This document shows, in pieces, positions 34,255 to 43,586 of a stretch of 64,000 nucleotides of DNA. A model generated the notes under the pieces. The model was given only the letters and a program-made list of their open reading frames with translations, did no database searches and was not told where the DNA came from. Position 1 is the stretch's first letter. The number at the start of each line of letters is the position of its first letter. Origin of the DNA: Flavobacterium sp. SM15 (lineage in GTDB: Bacteria; Bacteroidota; Bacteroidia; Flavobacteriales; Flavobacteriaceae); the NCBI RefSeq assembly GCF_022012335.1, contig NZ_JAKLTO010000003.1, forward strand, positions 186,001 through 250,000. The letters are read 5' to 3'. The translations under genes and the position numbers were made by a program.

Positions 34255-35079
34255 ATGTCTAAAATCAACATTTACGAAACCGGTTGGTTAAACATGGTTT
34301 TCGAAGGACGAAACAAAACCTACGGCGCTTATCAATTAAGAACCGAGAACCCAAAAACAACCATCAGAGCTTTATTTTCTGCATTGGCTTTATTTACATC
34401 TGCTGCGGCAATTCCAATGATCATCAACTACCTAAAACCTAGTGAGGTAGCAATTCTTACCAACAAACCTCTGGATGGCGATATTGTACTTGTGGATACC
34501 AAACTCTTTAAAAAAGAAGAACCCAAAAAAGAAGAGCGCGCTCCGGAAACCAACAAACCTCTTAAAGAGGAAAAAGTAATTCGTCATACAGCCATGAAAC
34601 CTGTAAAAAGAGAGGAAGCAGTTCAGGAAGTAACTACAAACAAGGAACTTGAAAATGCTCAAATTGGAAGAGAAAACCAAGAAGGAACAAACACTACCGG
34701 AAACGCAATCGTAGTAACCACTAACACTAACACAACAGGAGGAGGAAACTCAGGTTCTACAATTGAGACCCCAATTAGTCTTGAAGTTCAACCTACCTAT
34801 CCGGGAGGCATTGGAGAATTTTTAAAAGATGTAAGTCGAAAATTTAAAACCCCTGAAATGGAAGAAGAAAGTGCTACCTTAAAAGTTATGGTTTATTTTG
34901 TTATCGAAAGAGACGGCACACTTTCCAACATAAAAGTAACCCGCGATCCGGGGCACAATTTAGGAAAAGAAGCCTTGAGGGTTTTAAACAGCATGAAAAC
35001 AAAATGGACTCCGGGTTACAAAAACGGAGAACCGGTTCGAACCGCTTACAACCTTCCGATTGTTGTAAATATTAAATAG
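34255..35079 (+). CDS. TonB-like energy transducer
   Basis: 274 residues. A cytoplasmic N-terminus with the Bacteroidetes TonB motif (WLNMVFEGRNKTYGAYQLR), a membrane helix at about 43-62, a Lys/Glu/Pro-rich spacer (about 80-130), a Ser/Thr/Gly linker and a C-terminal TonB domain (about 185-274: YPGGIGEFLKDV ... VYFVIERDGTLSNIKVTRDPG ... WTPGYKNGEPVRTAYNLPIVV). It transmits proton-motive force to outer-membrane receptors. Monocistronic, with two dyads upstream and a terminator downstream. Confidence 0.92.
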   Translation: MSKINIYETGWLNMVFEGRNKTYGAYQLRTENPKTTIRALFSALALFTSAAAIPMIINYLKPSEVAILTNKPLDGDIVLVDTKLFKKEEPKKEERAPETNKPLKEEKVIRHTAMKPVKREEAVQEVTTNKELENAQIGRENQEGTNTTGNAIVVTTNTNTTGGGNSGSTIETPISLEVQPTYPGGIGEFLKDVSRKFKTPEMEEESATLKVMVYFVIERDGTLSNIKVTRDPGHNLGKEALRVLNSMKTKWTPGYKNGEPVRTAYNLPIVVNIK

Positions 35080-35107
35080 AAAAGCTGGAAATTCCAGCTT
35101 TTTTTTA
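35077..35107. terminator. Bidirectional terminator between TonB-like gene and nhaA
   Basis: AAAAGCTGG, loop AAAT, TCCAGCTTTTTTT between convergent genes. Confidence 0.9.
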
Positions 35108-36256
35108 TAGATCAGAATTCTTTTCTTTCAATGTAAATGACAAAAACAGGTATCCTATAATTCCAGCTATAAGAGATGAAAAAAGAATCGCAATTTTAGA
35201 CATTGTTACAACCTCATCCTTGCCTTTAAAAGCGAGCAAAGTAATAAAAATTGACATAGTGAAACCAATTCCAGCTAAAAAACCAACTGAAAAAATCTGT
35301 TTCCACTTCAATTCTTTAGGAAGACTACATACCCCCAAAGCAACCGAACCAAAACTAAAAAGAAAAACACCAATCGGTTTACCCAAAATCAAGCCTAGAA
35401 AAATACCAATACTGTTTGCATGAGTAATTCCCTCTTTCCAATCTGTTCCAAAAACCACAGCTGTATTCGCCAATGCAAAAATCGGAAGAATCAGAAAAGC
35501 GACCGGTTTATGTAAAAAATGCTGCATTTTATAAGAAATCGTTCTCTTGCTCCCGTCTCCAAAAGGAATCACAAATGCCAGCAAAACTCCGGAAATCGTA
35601 GCGTGTATTCCGGAATTCAGCATAAAATACCACATTCCTATTCCACCGATAATGTAAGGAATCCATGTATTGACTTTCATTCGGTTTAACACAAAAAGAA
35701 CACCCATGATTCCCAGAGAAATTCCTAAATTCAAAAGTGAAAGTGAATCGGTGTAAAAAATGGCTATTACCAAAATCGCACCCAAATCATCAATTACCGC
35801 TAAAGCAGTCAAAAACACTTTAAGTGACACCGGAACCCTATTTCCTAAAAGCGACAAAACGCCCAAAGCAAAAGCTATATCGGTTGCCATTGGAATTCCC
35901 GCTCCGGCTTGTGTAGGCATGCCCCAATTAAAAATCAGGTAAATACCCGCCGGCACCAACATTCCTCCAATTGCAGCAAGAATCGGAAGCAACGCGTTTT
36001 TAACATTGGACAATTCTCCTTTATAAATTTCCCTTTCCAGTTCCAAACCAATTAAAAGGAAGAAAATTGTCATTAATCCATCATTAATCCAATGCTCTAC
36101 TGAATGATGTCCAATTTGATAATGCCAAACATGTTCATACTGCTCCTGAAACATTGAATTTGCAAGCAACAACGAAAGCACTGTACATAAAATCAGTACA
36201 ATTCCAGAGGCTTTTTCGCTTTCAAAAAATTCGGTAAACAAACGGGTAACTTGCAT
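35105..36256 (-). CDS. nhaA: Na+/H+ antiporter NhaA
   Basis: 383 residues, about eleven or twelve membrane helices. Family signatures: INDGLMTIFFLLIGLELERE, GAGIPMATDIAFALGVL (cation-site aspartate region), FLTALAVIDDLGAILVIAIFY (paired Asp that bind Na+/H+), and FLILPIFALANTAV. ATG at 36256 (MQVTRLF) chosen; the frame further upstream has no ATG. It exchanges internal Na+ for protons. Monocistronic, divergent from lipA. Confidence 0.95.
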   Translation of the reverse strand: MQVTRLFTEFFESEKASGIVLILCTVLSLLLANSMFQEQYEHVWHYQIGHHSVEHWINDGLMTIFFLLIGLELEREIYKGELSNVKNALLPILAAIGGMLVPAGIYLIFNWGMPTQAGAGIPMATDIAFALGVLSLLGNRVPVSLKVFLTALAVIDDLGAILVIAIFYTDSLSLLNLGISLGIMGVLFVLNRMKVNTWIPYIIGGIGMWYFMLNSGIHATISGVLLAFVIPFGDGSKRTISYKMQHFLHKPVAFLILPIFALANTAVVFGTDWKEGITHANSIGIFLGLILGKPIGVFLFSFGSVALGVCSLPKELKWKQIFSVGFLAGIGFTMSIFITLLAFKGKDEVVTMSKIAILFSSLIAGIIGYLFLSFTLKEKNSDL

Positions 36257-36396
36257 TATTTTGGCTTTTAAAATCAATTTTTGCTAAAATACCACTTTTA
36301 AATCAAACCAAAAAAAGGACGAAACACCTTATGATTTGTTTATGATTTTGGCTATTAAAAATGCGTTAAACCAAGTGGCAAGTTCACAACAATTAG

Positions 36397-36404
36397 TATC
36401 TTTG
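36397..36404 (+). promoter_or_regulatory. Minus-7 promoter element of lipA
   Basis: TATCTTTG 18 bp before ATG 36423; it argues against starts further upstream. Confidence 0.65.
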
Positions 36405-36422
36405 CTCAATATTTTCAGAATT

Positions 36423-37295
36423 ATGGATACTGTTTTAGATTCCAACATCTTACCGAAAGCCAAACCGAAATGGCTTCGTGTAAAACTCCCAACCGGTCAA
36501 AAATACACCGAATTACGCGGATTGGTAGACAAATACAAGCTCAATACGATTTGTACTTCCGGCAGTTGCCCCAATATGGGGGAATGCTGGGGAGAAGGAA
36601 CAGCTACATTCATGATTTTAGGGAATATCTGTACCCGCTCGTGTGGATTCTGCGGTGTAAAAACTGGACGCCCGGAAACAGTGGATTGGGATGAACCTGA
36701 AAAAGTTGCACGTTCCATCAAAATTATGAACATCAAACATGCGGTAATTACCAGCGTAGACCGTGACGATATAAAAGACATGGGTTCTATTATTTGGGCG
36801 GAAACCGTAAAAGCGATCCGAAGAATGAATCCCGAAACCACTTTGGAAACCCTTATACCAGATTTTCAGGGAGTAGAACGTATTTTAGACCGAATCGTTG
36901 AAGTAAGTCCTGAAGTAGTTTCCCATAACATGGAAACCGTTCGCCGTCTAACCCGCGAAGTACGTATCCAGGCAAAATACGACAGAAGCTTAGCTGTTCT
37001 AAAATACCTGAAAGAAAAAGGCATCCGCAGAACCAAATCAGGAATCATGTTAGGTTTAGGCGAAACCGAAGAGGAAGTAATCCAAACCATGAAAGATTTA
37101 CGTGAGGCCAATGTAGACATCGTAACCATCGGACAATACTTACAGCCAAGTAAAAAACATTTACCGGTAAAAGAATTCATCACGCCTGAACAATTTGAAA
37201 AATACGAAACAATTGGTAAAGAACTAGGCTTCCGTCATGTGGAAAGCGGGGCTTTGGTACGTTCTTCTTACCATGCTCAAAAACATATTCTTTAA
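36423..37295 (+). CDS. lipA: Lipoyl synthase
   Basis: 290 residues from ATG 36423. Auxiliary iron-sulfur cluster cysteines lie in [15 protein letters not shown] (CX4CX5C), the radical-SAM CX3CX2C in CTRSCGFC, and the conserved RSSYHA at the C-terminus supplies the serine ligand of the auxiliary cluster. It inserts two sulfurs into protein-bound octanoate to make lipoyl cofactor for 2-oxoacid dehydrogenases. Followed by gap at 17 bp. Confidence 0.97.
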   Translation: MDTVLDSNILPKAKPKWLRVKLPTGQKYTELRGLVDKYKLNTICTSGSCPNMGECWGEGTATFMILGNICTRSCGFCGVKTGRPETVDWDEPEKVARSIKIMNIKHAVITSVDRDDIKDMGSIIWAETVKAIRRMNPETTLETLIPDFQGVERILDRIVEVSPEVVSHNMETVRRLTREVRIQAKYDRSLAVLKYLKEKGIRRTKSGIMLGLGETEEEVIQTMKDLREANVDIVTIGQYLQPSKKHLPVKEFITPEQFEKYETIGKELGFRHVESGALVRSSYHAQKHIL

Positions 37296-37312
37296 TCATT
37301 TTAAATTTTTAA

Positions 37313-38317
37313 ATGAATAACAAAACGCGCATCGCCATTAATGGTTTTGGTCGTATCGGACGTAATTTGTTTCGATTGCTTTTAAACCATCCTTCTATTG
37401 AAGTTATCGCTGTGAATGACATAGCCGATAAAAAAACAATGGCGCACTTGTTGAAATACGACAGTATTCACGGCGTTTTGCAAAATCAAATTAGTCACGA
37501 CGAAAATTCAATTATCGTTGATGGAAATTCTTATGCGTTTTTCCATGAAAAAGAAATTTCAAATCTTGACTGGAATACTTTAAACATTGACATTGTAATT
37601 GAAGCTACAGGCAAATTCCTAAAGCATTCAAGCGCAGAACAGCATCTGAAATCGGGTGCAAAAAAAGTAATTCTTTCTGCTCCCCCGGAAGACGATTCCA
37701 TAAAAACAGTTGTTTTAGGGGTAAACGAGCACATTCTTGATGGAAGCGAAAAAATCATTTCCAACGCAAGCTGTACCACCAACAATGCAGCACCAATGAT
37801 TAAAGTGATTCAGGAACTGTGCGGAATTGAACAGGCTTATATTACCACTGTTCACTCCTACACTACCGATCAAAGCCTTCACGATCAACCCCATAAAGAC
37901 CTGCGTCGTGCACGTGCGGCCTCACAATCCATAGTTCCCACTACAACGGGAGCAGCCAAAGCCATCACTAAAATTTTCCCTGAACTTAATGGAAAAATGG
38001 GCGGTTGCGGAATTCGGGTACCGGTACCGGATGGTTCATTAACCGACATCACTTTCAATGTAAAAAGAGAGGTTTCCATTGCGGAAATCAACGCTGCTTT
38101 CAAGCAAAAATCAGAAAACGAATTAAAAGGCATCTTGGCTTACACCGAAGATCCGATTGTTTCTGTTGATATTTTAGGAAATCCGAATTCGTGTTTATTT
38201 GATGCGCAATTAACCTCAGTTATAGATAAAATGGTTAAAGTGGTTGGTTGGTACGACAACGAAATTGGCTATTCCTCACGAATTATTGACCTGATTAGTT
38301 TCGTTTCTAAGAAATAA
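37313..38317 (+). CDS. gap: Type I glyceraldehyde-3-phosphate dehydrogenase
   Basis: 334 residues. NAD-binding INGFGRIGRN at about 8-17, catalytic cysteine in SNASCTTN, histidine in TTVHSYTTDQ, then RRARAASQSIVPTTTGAAKA and WYDNEIGYSSR at the end. It interconverts glyceraldehyde-3-phosphate and 1,3-bisphosphoglycerate in glycolysis/gluconeogenesis. Whether it is the main glycolytic copy cannot be told from this window. Co-directional with lipA, likely the same transcript. Confidence 0.96.
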   Translation: MNNKTRIAINGFGRIGRNLFRLLLNHPSIEVIAVNDIADKKTMAHLLKYDSIHGVLQNQISHDENSIIVDGNSYAFFHEKEISNLDWNTLNIDIVIEATGKFLKHSSAEQHLKSGAKKVILSAPPEDDSIKTVVLGVNEHILDGSEKIISNASCTTNNAAPMIKVIQELCGIEQAYITTVHSYTTDQSLHDQPHKDLRRARAASQSIVPTTTGAAKAITKIFPELNGKMGGCGIRVPVPDGSLTDITFNVKREVSIAEINAAFKQKSENELKGILAYTEDPIVSVDILGNPNSCLFDAQLTSVIDKMVKVVGWYDNEIGYSSRIIDLISFVSKK

Positions 38318-38350
38318 TTGCTTATATTTATACGAATTTCTTGCGTAAAT

Positions 38351-40546
38351 ATGAGATATCTTTATACAATATTCTTATTTCTTGCTCTTACTTTTTACGG
38401 CTTTTCGCAAGAGAAAACAGCTGCCACTAAGGTTGACAGCGTCACGTATTACCTTGAACTTTCAGATTTTAACAAAGGAAATTTCGACTTTGACAAAGCC
38501 TTACTGTACGCACAAAAATCTAAACGATATTCCCAAAAAAACGATCTTAAAAAAGAACTCGCAGACAGTTATTTGACAATTGGGGAAATTTACCATCAAC
38601 TGAGCCGATATAACGAAGCAATTGAAAATTACATCCACAGCATCTCGCTTTATAATAATTTTCCACCCTCATCCAACAGTGCTTTTTGTTACTACAGTCT
38701 TGGGCTGAGTTATCTGGAAAAAAATGCTTTAAGTCTTTCTGAGAATTACTTCAATAAAGCAGAAGCGGAATACAAAGCCATAAAAATGCCCGAAGCCATC
38801 GATTTAATCGATTTACAAAAAGGCGTTATCATGAAAAACAAAAATGACATCAGTGGTGCTGTCAAACAATTCAAAAAAATCATCCAGAAAAACAGTTCGG
38901 AAAACCTTTTTGATGCCAAAGCAGAAGCGTATTTTCAATTGTCCGGAATCGAAGAAAAAAGCAATATCAATTCAGCCATTAAAAACCTGGAAAAAGCTTA
39001 TGTGGTTTCCAAAGAAAGCTCAAACACAAGTTTACGTCTAAGAATTATTCGTCGTTTAAGTGATTACTACGACCAAACCAAATCCACAAATCTTTCTCAT
39101 TACTACCTGAGAGAATTTGTCAAAATTCGGGATTCAATTTTTAATATGCGCAACAAAAGTGCCGGAGCTCCTGTATATGAAAAGTACATTGCCAACGAAC
39201 AGCTCAAGGCAATCGATAAAATGAACCGCGAGAACAAAGCACAGGAAAAATCGATAAAATTCTCGAAACTAATCAGCATTCTGAGTATTGCTTTAATCTC
39301 CATATTGTCACTTTTGAGTCTTTCTCTTTATAAAAACAACATCATTCGTACGAAAACCAATCAGTTATTACGAGACAAAAATCTTGAATTAGAAAACGCC
39401 AAAGAAAAAGCTGAGAAAGCTTCCAAAGCTCGTGCTGAATTCCTTTCTACAGTAAGTCACGAATTGCGTACTCCATTAAATGCCATCAACGGGATTACCC
39501 ACATACTTATAGACGACAATCCGAAACCGGAACAGATGAATTACCTGAACTCCCTCAAATTTTCAGGAAACTACCTGCTCACATTCATCAATGACATACT
39601 TGAAATTAACCGGGTGGAATCAGATGTGGTGGAAGTGGAAAAGATTCCTTTTGATTTAAGAGAACTGCTCGAGAACATTCTCAATTCGTTTACAGAAATT
39701 GCCAATAAGAACAAAACGGTATATCATCTACAGATTGACGAAAAAATCCCATCTGTGTTAATTGGCGACCCAACCAAATTGTCACAAATTTTCATCAACC
39801 TAATCAATAATGCCATCAAGTTTACCAAGAAAGGAAACGTTTGGATTATAGCTTCTGTAAAAAAAGAGAAAAACAACTCCGTCCGTATTTATTTTGAGGT
39901 TCGTGATTCCGGAATTGGTATTCCAAAAGAAAAGCAGGACACCATTTTTGACAGTTTCACTCAAGGTTCAGTAGAAATTAACCGAACTTACGGAGGAACA
40001 GGCCTTGGTCTTGCCATTGTAAAAAGGCTTGTACATCTTCTTGGCGGTAAAATTCAATTACAAAGTGAAGTAAATCATGGCTGTCGTTTTTATTTTGATC
40101 TGGCTTTCAAAATAAGTAAAAACAGAATTGAAAAGAAAACCGGTCCGGCTTACGAAGACAGTTGGCTGGAAAACAAAAAAATACTCTTGGTTGAAGACAA
40201 CAAAATCAACCAAATGATTACGCAAAAAATGCTCGAGCGTAAAAAAATGTCCTGTTACATTATAGAAAATGGAGAAGAAGCCGTGGAACACGTTCGCGAA
40301 AACACTTACGACCTTATTTTAATGGATGTGCACCTTCCGGGAATCAATGGAACAACTGCTACAGAACTAATCAGAAAGTTCAATCAGGAAACCCCAATTG
40401 TAGCTTTGACCGCTATTTCACTAGACGAAAACAGAGAAATGCTACTATCCTTTGGAATGAATGAGGTGATTACAAAACCGTTCGATCCGGAGAAATTCTA
40501 CGAGATTATTGCAACCACCATCAATCAGAAGGTTAATATTGCATAA
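38351..40546 (+). CDS. TPR-containing hybrid sensor histidine kinase/response regulator
   Basis: 731 residues from ATG 38351 (MRYLYTIFLF). Signal peptide (about 1-19), periplasmic TPR-type repeats (about 30-280), one membrane helix (about 308-328, ILSIALISILSLLSLSLY), a coiled coil, then HisKA with VSHELRTPLN, HATPase_c with INLINNAIKFT, RDSGIGIP and GGTGLGLAI, and a C-terminal receiver (LLVEDNKINQ; phospho-Asp in LILMDVHLPG; KPFDP). Signal unknown. No output DNA-binding regulator is adjacent. A near-promoter box TATATTTA lies at 38333. Its 3' end overlaps the convergent nucleoside phosphorylase gene by 14 bp. Confidence 0.94.
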   Translation: MRYLYTIFLFLALTFYGFSQEKTAATKVDSVTYYLELSDFNKGNFDFDKALLYAQKSKRYSQKNDLKKELADSYLTIGEIYHQLSRYNEAIENYIHSISLYNNFPPSSNSAFCYYSLGLSYLEKNALSLSENYFNKAEAEYKAIKMPEAIDLIDLQKGVIMKNKNDISGAVKQFKKIIQKNSSENLFDAKAEAYFQLSGIEEKSNINSAIKNLEKAYVVSKESSNTSLRLRIIRRLSDYYDQTKSTNLSHYYLREFVKIRDSIFNMRNKSAGAPVYEKYIANEQLKAIDKMNRENKAQEKSIKFSKLISILSIALISILSLLSLSLYKNNIIRTKTNQLLRDKNLELENAKEKAEKASKARAEFLSTVSHELRTPLNAINGITHILIDDNPKPEQMNYLNSLKFSGNYLLTFINDILEINRVESDVVEVEKIPFDLRELLENILNSFTEIANKNKTVYHLQIDEKIPSVLIGDPTKLSQIFINLINNAIKFTKKGNVWIIASVKKEKNNSVRIYFEVRDSGIGIPKEKQDTIFDSFTQGSVEINRTYGGTGLGLAIVKRLVHLLGGKIQLQSEVNHGCRFYFDLAFKISKNRIEKKTGPAYEDSWLENKKILLVEDNKINQMITQKMLERKKMSCYIIENGEEAVEHVRENTYDLILMDVHLPGINGTTATELIRKFNQETPIVALTAISLDENREMLLSFGMNEVITKPFDPEKFYEIIATTINQKVNIA

Positions 40547-41345
40547 TCAGATTTTTGATTAAGTTACGAACTTTAGGCTCTGCCTCTTTAGCCGCTTCCA
40601 GAACTTCTTCATGGGTAATGGTATCGATGCTTTCTTCGTTTCCCATATCAGTAATTACAGAAATCCCGAACGTTTCCAGATTCATGTGTGCCGCAACGAT
40701 TACTTCGGGAACAGTAGACATCCCAACGCAATCGGCACCTAAAATCTTAACCATACGGTATTCCGACAAGGTCTCAAAAGTTGGTCCTTGCAAACCTAAG
40801 TAAACCCCATCTTTTACTTCTATGTTTAATTCCGAAGCAAGTTCTTTTGCCTTTTGAATCATCTTTCGGCTGTAAGGCTCACTCATATTTACAAAACGCG
40901 GTCCAAAACGCAAATCGCTTTTACCTCGAAGCGGATGCTCGGGCATGAAGTTGATATGGTCTTTAATGATGACAATAGAACCTACACGATAGTCGTGATT
41001 CACCCCGCCGGAAGCATTAGAAACAATCAGTTTTTCAACTCCTAAATATTTCATCACACGTACCGGAAAAGTAACCTGCTTCATGTCGTAGCCTTCATAA
41101 AAATGAAAACGCCCTTGCATGGCAACCACTTTTTTTCCTTGAATGGTTCCAAAAACCAAAGCACCTTTATGACCTTCTACGGTAGAAACCGGAAAATTTG
41201 GTATTTCATTATAAGGCAACGTGTGCTCTATTTGAATATCTTCTGTAAAACCTCCCAAACCGGAACCCAAAATAACCCCATACTCTGGCGTAAAGTTGGT
41301 TTTCGATTTAATATAATTAACCGTTTCTTGTACTTGCTCCCACAT
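40533..41345 (-). CDS. punA: Purine-nucleoside phosphorylase
   Basis: 270 residues. Family blocks: GVILGSGLGGF, GHKGALVFG, QGRFHFYEGYD, SNASGGVNHDYRVGSIVIIKDHINFM, GPTFETLSEYRM and the late ADCVGMSTVPEVIVAAH / ITDMGNEES (the Asn/Glu purine site region). It releases purine bases from nucleosides with phosphate in salvage. Its start overlaps lpxK by 29 bp, so it is translated from the same mRNA; its stop overlaps the histidine kinase gene. Confidence 0.95.
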   Translation of the reverse strand: MWEQVQETVNYIKSKTNFTPEYGVILGSGLGGFTEDIQIEHTLPYNEIPNFPVSTVEGHKGALVFGTIQGKKVVAMQGRFHFYEGYDMKQVTFPVRVMKYLGVEKLIVSNASGGVNHDYRVGSIVIIKDHINFMPEHPLRGKSDLRFGPRFVNMSEPYSRKMIQKAKELASELNIEVKDGVYLGLQGPTFETLSEYRMVKILGADCVGMSTVPEVIVAAHMNLETFGISVITDMGNEESIDTITHEEVLEAAKEAEPKVRNLIKNLIMQY

Positions 41346-42342
41346 AATTCAAAATTGTTTGATCAAAATTGGCAGCATCGGTTACAAATTCACTTTTAAT
41401 CGGAAGGTAAAAAAGTTGTTCTTTAGGCAATTTACCTCTCAAACGAACAAAATCTTTTTCGGTTGTAACGATGATGCTTCCTTTTGCTTTTTCTTTAATC
41501 GTTTCTAAATCCTGCTGTGTAAAGTTATGATGGTCAGCAAAAACCATCGTTGATTTTTTCGCAGCCTGCAAATATGCAAAAAAAGTTTCCGGTTTTGCAA
41601 TTCCCGCCAAAAGTAATTTATCAACAGCGGCGATTTCTGAAACTGAAATTTTTGTAGCTTCCGAATAAACAAAGGAATCGTAAGCTATAAAGGTAAAAAA
41701 TAATTGCTGATCTTCCCTTAAATTCAATCGGGTTCTGATTTCATTTTGCTTCGTTTGCGTTAAGTTTTGAGGACATTTCGTTACTACAACAACATTCGCC
41801 CTTTCTACCCCTGTCCTACTTTCTCTTAAATTACCGGCGGGCAATATCAAATCGTCACAGTATAAATCACCAAAGGCAGTCAACATAATATAAAATCCCG
41901 CCTTCACTTTTCGATGTTGAAAAGCGTCGTCCAGCAATATCAAATCTGGAGCTTCTTTTTGAGCAAGTAACTGATTGATTCCATTTACCCGATTGGCATC
42001 CACAGCCACCTGAATTTCAGGGAATTTCTGATAAAACTGAAACGGTTCATCTCCTAAAATTTCAGCATTGGAACCTTCATCTGCCAAAACAAAACCTTCC
42101 GATTTTCGCTTATATCCTCGGCTTAATGTGGCTAATCTGTATTTATCAGAAAGCAAACGGATTAAATATTCTATCTGTGGAGTTTTACCGGTTCCGCCTA
42201 CACTCAAATTTCCGACAGCAATTATGGGTAAGTCAAAAGAATGTGATTTAAAAACCCCTTTATCGTATAAAAAATTACGAATTGAGGTTACAAAACCATA
42301 CAAAATCGAAAATGGAAAGAGTAGTTTTCTTAGAAAATTCAT
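41317..42342 (-). CDS. lpxK: Tetraacyldisaccharide 4'-kinase
   Basis: 341 residues. An N-terminal membrane-associated segment (RKLLFPFSILYGFVTSIRNFLYD), P-loop GGTGKTP at about 48-54, LSRGYKRKSEGF, DDAFQHRKV (catalytic Asp region) and ITTEKDFVRL near the C-terminus. It phosphorylates the lipid A disaccharide precursor at the inner membrane, showing that the organism makes lipid A. Coupled with the downstream phosphorylase gene. Confidence 0.95.
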   Translation of the reverse strand: MNFLRKLLFPFSILYGFVTSIRNFLYDKGVFKSHSFDLPIIAVGNLSVGGTGKTPQIEYLIRLLSDKYRLATLSRGYKRKSEGFVLADEGSNAEILGDEPFQFYQKFPEIQVAVDANRVNGINQLLAQKEAPDLILLDDAFQHRKVKAGFYIMLTAFGDLYCDDLILPAGNLRESRTGVERANVVVVTKCPQNLTQTKQNEIRTRLNLREDQQLFFTFIAYDSFVYSEATKISVSEIAAVDKLLLAGIAKPETFFAYLQAAKKSTMVFADHHNFTQQDLETIKEKAKGSIIVTTEKDFVRLRGKLPKEQLFYLPIKSEFVTDAANFDQTILNYVGASTRNG

Positions 42343-42408
42343 AATACGAATGTAGTATTTTTTATCTTTATTATAAAGTTGCGGCGTTTATTCGTTACTT
42401 TGAAGTAA

Positions 42409-42481
42409 GATTGAATGATTGAAAAATTGAAAGATTAAAAAAACAACAATTTTAAACTTTCAAACTACCGAACCTTTATAC
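42409..42481 (+). repeat. 8-bp degenerate repeat arrays between lpxK and the Nif3-like gene
   Basis: First array, 42409-42440: GATTGAAT GATTGAAA / AATTGAAA GATTAAAA. Second array, 42450-42481: TTTTAAAC TTTCAAAC / TACCGAAC CTTTATAC. Both have period 8 and fill the leader of the Nif3-like gene. Confidence 0.65.
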
Positions 42482-42485
42482 TTAA

Positions 42486-43583
42486 ATGATGAAAATTAAA
42501 GAAATCCTTTCCGTTTTAGAAGAAATGGCACCACTGGCCTACGCCGAAGATTTTGACAATGTAGGCCTTTTGGTAGGAGACACAAATACTGAGGCAACCG
42601 GAGTTTTGGTTTGCCACGACGCCTTGGAATCAGTGATCGACGAAGCCGTTTCCAAAAATTGCAATCTTGTGGTTTGTTTCCATCCTATTTTATTTTCAGG
42701 GCTGAAGAAAATCACCGGAAAGAATTATGTGGAACGCACTGTGATTAAAGCTATTAAAAACGATATTGCAATATATGCCGTTCACACTGCCCTAGACAAT
42801 CATCAGCAAGGAGTAAACAAAATTTTCTGTGATGCTTTAGGGCTGATTAACACCAAAATATTGGTTCCGAAGCAAAATTTCATTCAAAAACTGGTTACTT
42901 ATACCATTCCGGAAAATGTAGAACAGGTTCGCAACGCCCTATTCGATGCTGGAGCCGGAAAAATAGGCAATTATGACGACTGCAGCTTCAACTCCAAAGG
43001 GATCGGAACCTACATGGGCGACGAAAACAGCAATCCGGAAATTGGGGAGCGTTTCGAGTTTGTGGAGGCCGAAGAGATCAAAATTGAAGTTACTTTCGAA
43101 AAACACCTGCAAAGTAAAATCCTGAAAGCCTTGTTTTCCAACCATGTTTATGAAGAAGTAGCCTATGAAATTTACGATTTACAAAACGCGCATCAGAATA
43201 TCGGATTGGGAATGATCGGTGAACTTCAAGTACCAATAAGCGAATCGGATTTTCTTGAAATGGTCAAAGAAAAGATGGAAACCGGAGGCATTCGTCATAG
43301 TCAATTCTTAAACAAAACTATTAAAAAAGTAGCTGTTTTAGGCGGTTCCGGAAGTTTTGCCATTAAAAACGCCATCAATGCACAAGCCGATGCATTTCTA
43401 ACTGCCGATTTGAAATACCATCAGTTTTACGAAGCCGAAGACCAACTCCTTTTAGCCGATATCGGTCATTATGAGAGTGAAAGATTTACAAAAAATTATA
43501 TAGTTGGTTATCTTACGAAAAAAATTAGTAATTTTGCAATCATTTTATCGGAAGAAAATACAAATCCAGTTAAGTACTTTTAA
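42486..43583 (+). CDS. Nif3-like dinuclear metal centre protein
   Basis: 365 residues, the long form with an inserted domain in the middle (about 135-235, NGG1p-interacting/PII-like). NIF3 motifs: MAPLAYAEDFDNVGLLVGD, CFHPILFSG (metal-binding histidine), YAVHTALDNHQQGVN, and the C-terminal VLGGSGSFAIKNAINAQADAFLTADLKYHQFYEA with DIGHYESE. The fold is a hexameric ring with a di-metal site; the biological role is not settled (GTP cyclohydrolase-like activity reported for some). It precedes a coiled-coil gene by 3 bp; this pair is common in the phylum. Confidence 0.92.
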   Translation: MMKIKEILSVLEEMAPLAYAEDFDNVGLLVGDTNTEATGVLVCHDALESVIDEAVSKNCNLVVCFHPILFSGLKKITGKNYVERTVIKAIKNDIAIYAVHTALDNHQQGVNKIFCDALGLINTKILVPKQNFIQKLVTYTIPENVEQVRNALFDAGAGKIGNYDDCSFNSKGIGTYMGDENSNPEIGERFEFVEAEEIKIEVTFEKHLQSKILKALFSNHVYEEVAYEIYDLQNAHQNIGLGMIGELQVPISESDFLEMVKEKMETGGIRHSQFLNKTIKKVAVLGGSGSFAIKNAINAQADAFLTADLKYHQFYEAEDQLLLADIGHYESERFTKNYIVGYLTKKISNFAIILSEENTNPVKYF

Positions 43584-43586
43584 AAT

